A DNA stretch of 64,000 nucleotides from NCBI GenBank assembly GCA_965223725.1, contig CBDCXE010000003.1, positions 62,001-126,000 on the forward strand, given 5' to 3'. Under the pieces are notes generated by a model. The model was not told the DNA's origin and searched no databases. It was given only the letters and a program-made list of their open reading frames with translations. Positions 58,634-64,000 of the stretch are shown one piece after another (positions within the stretch are counted from its first letter, which is position 1; each line of letters begins with the position of its first letter). Origin of the DNA: CBDCXE01 sp965223725 [NCBI: Nitrospinota bacterium] (GTDB taxonomy: Bacteria; Nitrospinota_A; UBA7883). A program made the position numbers and the translations under genes.

Positions 58634-59335
58634 ATGGATAATAGTATGTCAGAATTGATTCAAACGATTTCGATCATGGCGTTGCCGGTAATCTTTGCCG
58701 TAGCGTTGCATGAAACGGCCCATGGCTATGTGGCTTCACTTAAGGGTGATGACACCGCAAAGCGGATGGGGAGGCTCACATTGAACCCCCTGGCCCATAT
58801 CGACTGGTTCGGCACAGTGGCGCTTCCGGTCATGTTTTATATAACAACTGGCTTTCTGTTCGCATACGCAAAACCAGTCCCTGTAAATTTTCACAACCTG
58901 CAAAACCCTCGCAGGGATATGGTATGGGTTGCCGCGGCGGGCCCGTTTACCAATCTGGTGCTGGCTGTGGTTTCCGCCTTGTTAATAAAGGCTGTGGCGT
59001 TTGTTGATCCAGAGGCCATGAACTCTGCACTAGCCTTCCTCCAACGCCAGTCAATCGAGCTGTCCAGTAGCTTGATGGTACCGGTTGTTTTGATGCTCTA
59101 TTTTTCCGTAATACTCAATATCGTGCTGGCTATAATAAACCTGATCCCGGTACCACCCGCCGATGGCGGCAGAATAATGGCCGGATTGCTGCCAGTGGAG
59201 CAGGCTAGAAGTTATGCCAAGCTGGAGCCTTATGGCTTGTTCATCCTGATTTTCATACTGTTGATTAACCCGTTTAATATCCTGGGATGGACAATACAAC
59301 CACTGATAACCGGGATAATCGAACTGCTCATTTAA
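58634..59335 (+). CDS. Site-2 protease family (M50) membrane metallopeptidase
   Basis: A 233-aa polytopic protein with zinc motif HETAH (His26, Glu27, His30) in the first helix, and the second metal motif NLIPVPPADGGRI near residue 180 (usual form is PPLDGGR). This short, PDZ-less form is typical of rhomboid-unrelated YwhC-like S2P proteins, which cleave substrates within the membrane. The substrate is unknown. AGGA precedes ATG 58634. trpS follows after 54 bp. Confidence 0.93.
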   Translation: MDNSMSELIQTISIMALPVIFAVALHETAHGYVASLKGDDTAKRMGRLTLNPLAHIDWFGTVALPVMFYITTGFLFAYAKPVPVNFHNLQNPRRDMVWVAAAGPFTNLVLAVVSALLIKAVAFVDPEAMNSALAFLQRQSIELSSSLMVPVVLMLYFSVILNIVLAIINLIPVPPADGGRIMAGLLPVEQARSYAKLEPYGLFILIFILLINPFNILGWTIQPLITGIIELLI

Positions 59336-59389
59336 CCGGCTTTTGTATTACAATCACAAACCAGAAATGTAACTGATAACCATAAAGAT

Positions 59390-60406
59390 ATGACAAAAAA
59401 ACGTGTGCTCTCTGGCATGCAGACAACCGGCCCATTGCACCTGGGCAACCTTTTGGGCGCGCTAAATAACTGGGTGTCGATGCAGGATGAGTTCGACTGC
59501 TACTATTTCGCGGCGGACTGGCACGCCCTGGCCAGCAACTATGAAGAGACCGATCAGCTGGAAGCGAACCTTGTCGATCTCGGCATTAACTGGCTCTCCG
59601 CCGGGCTCGACCCGGATAAGTCTACCCTGTTTGTCCAGTCGCTGATCCCGGAGCATGCCGTGCTGCATCTGCTGTTTTCCATGATCACCCCGCTGCCATG
59701 GTTAGAAAGGGTACCCAGTTACAAAGAAAAAATGGAGCAGGTCGAAAACCGTGATCTGCACACCTACGGCTTCCTCGGTTATCCGGTGCTGCAGGCGGCG
59801 GATATCGTGATGTACAAGGCGCACTACGTGCCGGTGGGGATAGATCAGCTGCCCCATCTGGAGCTGACCCGGGAGATCGTGCGAAGGTTCCATGACATCT
59901 ATGGCAACGAGGTCTTTGTGGAGCCGCAGCCGAAAATGAGCGCAGTGCCGAAACTGCCAGGGACCGATGGCCGAAAAATGAGCAAGTCATACAACAACGC
60001 CATTTATCTTTCCGACAGCGCGGAAGATATGACCGCCAAAATTAAAAACATTATCACCGACCCCGCCCGTGTGCGCAAAACCGACCCGGGCGATCCGGAG
60101 AAGTGCGTCGCGTTCGATTTTCATAAAATATTTTCCTCCGATGATGATAACAAGCTGACGATCGAGGAGTGCAAAACCGCCAAACGGGGCTGTGTATCGT
60201 GCAAAAAGCTGCTATGCGACAACATACTGAGCTACCTTGGCCCTCTGCTGGAAAAGAGGGCGCAGTGGGAGGCGCGGCCCGGCGACGTTCTGGAAATTCT
60301 GGCCCTCGGCACAACGAACGCGCGCGCCGTCGCCCGGCAGACCGTTGAACAGGCCGAAGAAGCCATGAAAATAAATTTCTCGAAAATAATGCCTGGGGTC
60401 CGATAG
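59390..60406 (+). CDS. trpS: Tryptophanyl-tRNA synthetase
   Basis: A 338-aa class I synthetase with the HIGH equivalent GPLHLGN (residues 14-20), LQAADIVMYKAHYVPVGIDQ, and KMSKS in PGTDGRKMSKSYNNAI. It charges tRNA-Trp. The cysteine-rich stretch CKTAKRGCVSCKKLL toward the C-terminus is typical of the longer TrpS subgroup. It is convergent with the YjbQ gene. Confidence 0.98.
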   Translation: MTKKRVLSGMQTTGPLHLGNLLGALNNWVSMQDEFDCYYFAADWHALASNYEETDQLEANLVDLGINWLSAGLDPDKSTLFVQSLIPEHAVLHLLFSMITPLPWLERVPSYKEKMEQVENRDLHTYGFLGYPVLQAADIVMYKAHYVPVGIDQLPHLELTREIVRRFHDIYGNEVFVEPQPKMSAVPKLPGTDGRKMSKSYNNAIYLSDSAEDMTAKIKNIITDPARVRKTDPGDPEKCVAFDFHKIFSSDDDNKLTIEECKTAKRGCVSCKKLLCDNILSYLGPLLEKRAQWEARPGDVLEILALGTTNARAVARQTVEQAEEAMKINFSKIMPGVR

Positions 60407-60419
60407 TTATTAGCGATCA

Positions 60420-60839
60420 TCATTCACCTATTATTTTCACCAGCACCCGTTTCTTCCGCCTGCCGTCGAACTCGCCATAGAAAATCTGTTCCCACGTGCC
60501 GAAGTCGAGCCGGCCGCCGGTGATCGCCACCACCACTTCCCGGCCCATCACCTGCCGCTTCATATGCGCGTCGGCGTTATCCTCGCCTGTGTCGTTATGC
60601 CGATACTGCGAGATCGGCTCATGCGGCGCCAACCGCTCCAGCCACAGCTCATAGTCATGATGCAGCCCCGCCTCGTCATCATTGATAAACACAGACGCCG
60701 TGATATGCATGGCGTTTACCAATACCAGGCCCTCCATGACGCCGCTCTCGTCGATGCATTGGCGGACCTGCTCGGTTATGTTCACAAACCCGCGCCTGTC
60801 GGGCACGTTAAAATATAGTTCCTTACGATAAGTTTTCAT
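60420..60839 (-). CDS. YjbQ (UPF0047) family protein
   Basis: A 139-aa protein of the normal family size, with [40 protein letters not shown] and [20 protein letters not shown]. The family shows weak thiamine phosphate synthase activity in vitro but the biological role is unclear. It lies 12 bp downstream of the acyltransferase gene on the same strand. Confidence 0.95.
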   Translation of the reverse strand: MKTYRKELYFNVPDRRGFVNITEQVRQCIDESGVMEGLVLVNAMHITASVFINDDEAGLHHDYELWLERLAPHEPISQYRHNDTGEDNADAHMKRQVMGREVVVAITGGRLDFGTWEQIFYGEFDGRRKKRVLVKIIGE

Positions 60840-60851
60840 TGTTCACGCTTT

Positions 60852-62273
60852 CTATTTTTCAGTTTTTTCCACAAGATGCGCTATGGAGTTAGCGTAATAG
60901 CGCAGTATTGTTTCTTCGTTCGGTTCGGCGTAATAGAGCCCGTCATCTTCTATTACAATATGCCGCAGGGTCAGCATCCGCAGCCCAACACTCATCGCAT
61001 AGCCCTGGTCTTGCCGTGGTATATACACGTGCGCGGTGTTTTCCTCCAGCTTTGTTATCAGCGCGAACACCGCCGCTTTCAGTTCCAGCTCCGATAGTTT
61101 CCGCTTCATATCCCGCAGGAATATGGTCGCCACCAGCGATACCGGCAACACCGGAATCACACTCGCCACCGAATCCATCAGCTCGGACCCAAACTTCTCC
61201 ACCTCCTCGAACAGGTCATCTTTTTCCAGCAGACGAAAGTCTAGGTTGTTTTTATCCAGATAACCCTTGAGCGATATCGGCGTGCCAAAATTAACACCGG
61301 CATAGCCAAACCGGTACCAGCGTCTTCGTATCATCAAGCTAATATTGGAGAAAACAAATTTAGCCATAGTCATAATGACGAACCCTATACTTTTCTTTTC
61401 CGCGCCGCCGTCCAGCCCCTGGGTCAGGCTCCTGTCCTCCAGCACACGATCATAGTTGACACCCACCGGTATGAACACCAGGTCCCTGGTCGATATCGGA
61501 TCGTAGCCAGATACCATGTATGAGAGCAGGCCCAGTTTCAGCGACCGCAACTTACCATCTTTGCTCAAGCCGCCTTCCGGGAACACGGCCTGCACCACAC
61601 CACCATCCGCCGCCATCCGCACATAGCGAGAAAGGACCTTGCGATATAAAGTGTTGCCGGAGCCGCGCCGGATGAAGTATGCGCCCAACGATTTTAACAA
61701 CGTGTGCAACGGCCAGATCCTCGCCCATTCGCCCACGGCATAGCTCAATGCAGACCGGGTGGCGGCAAGGTAGGCCACCAGGATATAGTCCATGTTGCTG
61801 CGATGATTCATAATGAACACAACACCAGCGTCCGGGTCTACATTTGCCAGTCCATTTTCGTCGGAATACCCGAGCCGGACCCGGTACATCATCCTGCCCA
61901 CCCATCGGGCGATTTTATAAGCGACCCGAAAATATATATATGCGTTAAAAGATGGGACAATCTCCTGCGCATAAGTTCTCACTTTCACCATCGCTTCTTC
62001 TGTGCTGACAGATTTTTCAACAGCGAACGCTTCGGCGGCGCGGATGATTTCCGGGTCGAATACCAGCTGGTCGATCAGTACTTGCCGCTTGGTCAGTTTG
62101 AACGGCTGTATTTTCAGTTGCAGGCGGGTATTCAGCTCATCGATCACCCTTTGCGCCCGCCGCCGCAAAAACCATCGGACACCCGGGATCAGCATACTGC
62201 CCAGCAGGGCCCATAGCGCAAGGGCGCATATGAGAACGAAAAGCCAAAATGGCAGGGTTACACCGTCTTCCAT
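60852..62273 (-). CDS. PlsB-like glycerol-3-phosphate/phospholipid acyltransferase
   Basis: A 473-aa membrane protein with one N-terminal helix (PFWLFVLICALALWALLGSM) and an acyltransferase domain. Motif I is NHRSNMDY (His157, Asp162, HX4D), motif II-like GAYFIRRG, and motif III VFPEGGLSKDGKLR. It is shorter than E. coli PlsB (about 800 aa) but resembles the PlsB/GNPAT family more than PlsC. It likely acylates glycerol 3-phosphate or a related lipid acceptor at the cytoplasmic membrane. The exact acceptor is not certain. Confidence 0.85.
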   Translation of the reverse strand: MEDGVTLPFWLFVLICALALWALLGSMLIPGVRWFLRRRAQRVIDELNTRLQLKIQPFKLTKRQVLIDQLVFDPEIIRAAEAFAVEKSVSTEEAMVKVRTYAQEIVPSFNAYIYFRVAYKIARWVGRMMYRVRLGYSDENGLANVDPDAGVVFIMNHRSNMDYILVAYLAATRSALSYAVGEWARIWPLHTLLKSLGAYFIRRGSGNTLYRKVLSRYVRMAADGGVVQAVFPEGGLSKDGKLRSLKLGLLSYMVSGYDPISTRDLVFIPVGVNYDRVLEDRSLTQGLDGGAEKKSIGFVIMTMAKFVFSNISLMIRRRWYRFGYAGVNFGTPISLKGYLDKNNLDFRLLEKDDLFEEVEKFGSELMDSVASVIPVLPVSLVATIFLRDMKRKLSELELKAAVFALITKLEENTAHVYIPRQDQGYAMSVGLRMLTLRHIVIEDDGLYYAEPNEETILRYYANSIAHLVEKTEK

Positions 62274-62317
62274 ACTAAACCTTTCAGATCAGCTAATATT
62301 ACCATAGTCGCATAACG

Positions 62318-62343
62318 CTGACGGGACAGATGGAACTGCCTGT
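62318..62343 (+). repeat. Dispersed hairpin repeat, partial copy
   Basis: CTGACGGGACAGATGGAACT and following bases match the stretch CTGACGGGAAAGTTGGAGCT of the copy at 63.7 kb (about 80% over 26 bases). No hairpin core is attached here, so it is a fragment. It lies in the 717-bp gene-poor gap 62274-62990, whose remaining unique sequence (62344-62520) shows nothing I can name. Confidence 0.5.
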
Positions 62344-62530
62344 ACGGTTGACCCGGTTCGAAATTAACCGGCCCTTATAAGCCGCATATGTATCGAGCGA
62401 ATATCGCAGGATCTCTGCATCCACAACTTTTGGTCTTCATAACTTTTCTCCTATTCCTAGTCATCCGCACTTTATTGCGCGTCAACCTGACAATACAAGG
62501 GTTATTACCGCCAGTAAATAGCAGGTGAGG

Positions 62531-62711
62531 GTGGCGGAACGCCACTTTTGTCCCCGATGGGATAAGTGGAACTTCCTTTCTGTTTGTATGTCCATCTCAA
62601 TCGTCCTTTTCATACAGGACCGCAGGCAGTGGTGCAAGCCATGCTTCCTGCGCGTTACCAAATTGCATGCCGCATACGCGACAGCGTTACAAAAGTGTCG
62701 TTCCGACACCT
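62531..62711. repeat. 181-bp element with inverted hairpin ends
   Basis: The left end is GTGGCGGAACGCCACTTTTG (62531-62550) and the right end, inverted, is ACAAAAGTGTCGTTCCGACA (62691-62710). Each end is itself a hairpin (GTGGCG-GAA-CGCCAC and GTGTCG-GAA-CGACAC). Stem position four is G-C in one and T-A in the other, a compensatory change. The inner part of the left arm continues in a conserved 50-base tail also found at 63.7 kb. Flanked on the right by a further 6-bp hairpin TGCAGC/GCTGCA. Confidence 0.65.
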
Positions 62712-62757
62712 GCAGCGCTCGCTGCATTAAGTACGAGATTACAACAGAAAAAGTAGA

Positions 62758-62871
62758 ATGCAAATAGCAGGTGAGGCATTTGAAGCATTTGGAGCATATG
62801 AGGCATTTGGGGCAAAAGAAGCATCTGTGGAATCCATTTTCACCCGTTTTGGTATGCTTTTTGTTCTATAG
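62758..62871 (+). other. Short ORF over a 9-bp tandem repeat
   Basis: ATG 62758 to TAG 62871 gives 37 residues: MQIAGEAFEAFGAYEAFGAK followed by EASVESIFTRFGMLFVL. No ribosome-binding site is obvious. It may be chance, since a 9-bp repeat unit keeps a frame open. Not claimed as a real gene. Confidence 0.2.
62773..62826 (+). repeat. 9-bp tandem repeat, six units
   Basis: Units GAGGCATTT, GAAGCATTT, GGAGCATAT, GAGGCATTT, GGGGCAAAA, GAAGCATCT run head to tail. They follow a repeated 14-mer AATAGCAGGTGAGG also found at about 62516, just before the left hairpin of the 181-bp element. Confidence 0.75.
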
Positions 62872-62990
62872 CAGAAATATACTATACCAACGCGACAGCG
62901 CCCCTGGTCTGCCTATGTCGCCTATGTTCCGGTAACCCGTTGTAATTATTAACCAACCATTTTATAGTATAGTAGCCAGAGAGAATTGTT

Positions 62991-63734
62991 ATGAACGATA
63001 AAAGAGCGGACACAGTCTGGAAGCAGACTGCGCAGGCGAAAAACTTCCTGGAAGGGACGAGGGGCGCCATACCCCTGGCCGCGGAACAGATCGACATGAT
63101 GTTGAAGCTGCTGGTCAAAACCCAACCGGAGCTGAAAGCGTTTATGGATATCGGTTGCGGGGACGGCATCCTGGGGGCCGCTGTCCAGGCGCGTTTTCCG
63201 GAATCGTCGGGTGTGTATATCGATTTCTCCGATACCATGCTCAATGCCGCCTGCGAACGACTGGAAGCCAGCGGGCGGGCGCATGAGATTATCAGCGCTG
63301 ATATAAAGGACCACCAGTGGATGGATAAGGTTTCGAAATTCGCTCCGTTCGACGCTGTCATTTCCGGATACGCCATCCACCACCAGACGACGGAACGGAA
63401 AAGAGAGATTTATGGCGAAATCCATGACTTGCTGAAGCCGGGCGGGATTTTTTTGAACATCGACAATGTTTCTTCGCCGACGGAGTGGTTGGCCAGGCTG
63501 TTCGAAGAGGATTTTGTCAACCGGTTGTATGACTACAACAAAAACCGTGGCGCCGGGAAGAGCCGGGAGGAGCTGTGGGACGAATGGTCCGGCAGGCGGG
63601 CCGAGGACCTGGAGGTGACCACACCCTTGGACATCCAGCTCGAGTGGCTGCGGGAAATAGGCTACGAAAACGTCGACTGCTATATAAAATATTACGAGCT
63701 GGTCATGTTCGGCGGGTGGCGAACGCCACTTTAA
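62991..63734 (+). CDS. Class I SAM-dependent methyltransferase
   Basis: A 247-aa protein with SAM-binding motif MDIGCGDGILGAAV (residues 52-65), acidic loop VYIDFSDTMLNAA, and FDAVISGYAIHHQ followed by LLKPGGIFLNID, the standard motif series of small-molecule methyltransferases. Substrate unknown. Its last residues (FGGWRTPL) and stop codon are encoded by the hairpin repeat at 63716, so the original C-terminus may have been changed by insertion of the repeat. Repeats flank the gene on both sides, with a tRNA-Leu downstream. Confidence 0.87.
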   Translation: MNDKRADTVWKQTAQAKNFLEGTRGAIPLAAEQIDMMLKLLVKTQPELKAFMDIGCGDGILGAAVQARFPESSGVYIDFSDTMLNAACERLEASGRAHEIISADIKDHQWMDKVSKFAPFDAVISGYAIHHQTTERKREIYGEIHDLLKPGGIFLNIDNVSSPTEWLARLFEEDFVNRLYDYNKNRGAGKSREELWDEWSGRRAEDLEVTTPLDIQLEWLREIGYENVDCYIKYYELVMFGGWRTPL

Positions 63735-63781
63735 GCCCTGACGGGAAAGTTGGAGCTGCTCTTCTGTTTGCATATCCATCT
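63716..63781 (+). repeat. Dispersed hairpin repeat, copy at methyltransferase 3' end
   Basis: Core hairpin GTGGC-GAAC-GCCAC (63716-63729) followed by a tail that matches the 62.5-kb copy at 38 of 52 positions, ending CTGTTTGCATATCCATCT. Same orientation as the left arm at 62531. It overlaps the last five codons of the methyltransferase. Confidence 0.65.
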
Positions 63782-63955
63782 TTGCTGGCCCTGTTATTCA
63801 TAAAAGAGCGCCTTACCACAGTTGAAATCATCCATTCATCTCAATTTATGGGCCATAAAGGGCCTTTTTCATGTTATTATGTACAGTAACTGCATGAAAA
63901 ATTGCAAATATCTGCTTTCAGGGAGATTAAGTACGCCGTGATCGGCGACATTGTC

Positions 63956-64000
63956 GCGAAAGTGGCGGAACTGGCAGACGCGCTGGATTTAGGATCCAGT
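63956..64000 (+). tRNA. tRNA-Leu (anticodon UAG), 5' half, truncated by window end
   Basis: GCGAAAGTGGCGGAACTGGC is a typical tRNA-Leu acceptor/D-arm start. The anticodon arm is CTGGA-TTTAGGA-TCCAG with anticodon TAG. The window stops after the anticodon stem, so the variable arm, T-arm and 3' end are not visible. Confidence 0.88.

Noticed and set aside
62482-62763. 93-codon minus-strand ORF, and the similar N-terminus of a frame at 62949-63779
   Set aside because: Both start with related peptides (MDIQTERKFHLS / MDMQTEEQLQLS) because they read through the repeat tails; the second is antisense to the methyltransferase. The similarity reflects the DNA repeat.
63849-63868. Terminator before tRNA-Leu (GGCC-ATAAAG-GGCC-TTTTT)
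   Set aside because: The stem is only four or five pairs, too weak to list.
63960-63975. Similarity between tRNA-Leu D-arm (GTGGCGGAAC) and the hairpin repeat core
   Set aside because: Only 10 bases match and they are ordinary tRNA-Leu sequence; no evidence the repeat derives from tRNA.

Overview
The window is 64 kb of densely packed Gram-negative bacterial chromosome. The envelope genes show this: Kdo synthesis (kdsA, kdsB), a LolB-like lipoprotein, an O-antigen ligase and an HtrA protease. mreBCD suggests a rod-shaped cell. c-type cytochrome genes, ETF:quinone oxidoreductase and a UbiA prenyltransferase point to a quinone-based respiratory metabolism. There is no rRNA, so the phylum cannot be fixed. 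The heme cluster order and the overall gene mix resemble deltaproteobacterial or Nitrospinota-like lineages, but that is only a guess.

Layout. 1-4.5 kb: two tandem radical SAM/SPASM proteins, an SDR epimerase and an O-antigen ligase (+). 4.7-8.3 kb: an etfB-etfA-ETF:QO operon broken by six single-base frameshifts. 8.4-14.3 kb (-): mreB-mreC-mreD-pdxJ, a GAF protein with a degenerate GGDEF domain, and a second mreB. 14.4-21.2 kb (+): rpiB-glyA-nrdR, then a heme/cytochrome operon (siroheme synthase, HemX/CcsA-like protein, hemA, hemC, diheme cytochrome c). 21.2-27.9 kb (-): kdsA-pyrG-kdsB, an undecaprenyl-phosphate sugar transferase, smpB, hisF-hisA. 28-33.7 kb: CDF transporter and aminotransferase (+), a FolB-FolK fusion (-), an exported unknown and an MFS protein (+). 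33.7-35.5 kb: an AT-rich island with one GmrSD/SspE-like DUF262-DUF1524 gene. 35.6-43.2 kb: lepB (+), then radC, ubiA, uvrD-type helicase, VKOR-DsbA fusion, PRC-barrel and greA (-), and two small unknowns. 43.2-50 kb: dnaK (+) and gcvT-H-PA-PB (-). 50-57.1 kb: a DciA-like protein, a TPR lipoprotein and a LolB-like lipoprotein (+), a frameshifted DUF92 protein, a metallo-beta-lactamase and HtrA (-), then a small ribbon-helix-helix module (+). 57.2-64 kb: apaG, cysQ, an M50 protease, trpS, YjbQ, a PlsB-like acyltransferase, a repeat-rich gap, a methyltransferase, and the 5' half of a tRNA-Leu at the window end.

Most genes are housekeeping. Unusual material: (a) a family of short dispersed hairpin repeats of the form GTGNCG-GAA-CGNCAC with a compensatory stem change, around 62.3-63.8 kb and at 8.4 kb; (b) clustered frameshifts in the ETF operon and one in a C6 tract in the DUF92 gene; (c) two genes (rpiB and a LolB-like lipoprotein) whose only sensible start codon appears to be ATA; (d) the AT-rich DUF262 island; (e) a self-contained ribbon-helix-helix plus 61-aa ORF unit; (f) dnaK with two equally spaced in-frame ribosome-binding sites. 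No complete new defence or metabolic system is demonstrable. The hairpin repeat family is the best candidate for something undescribed.
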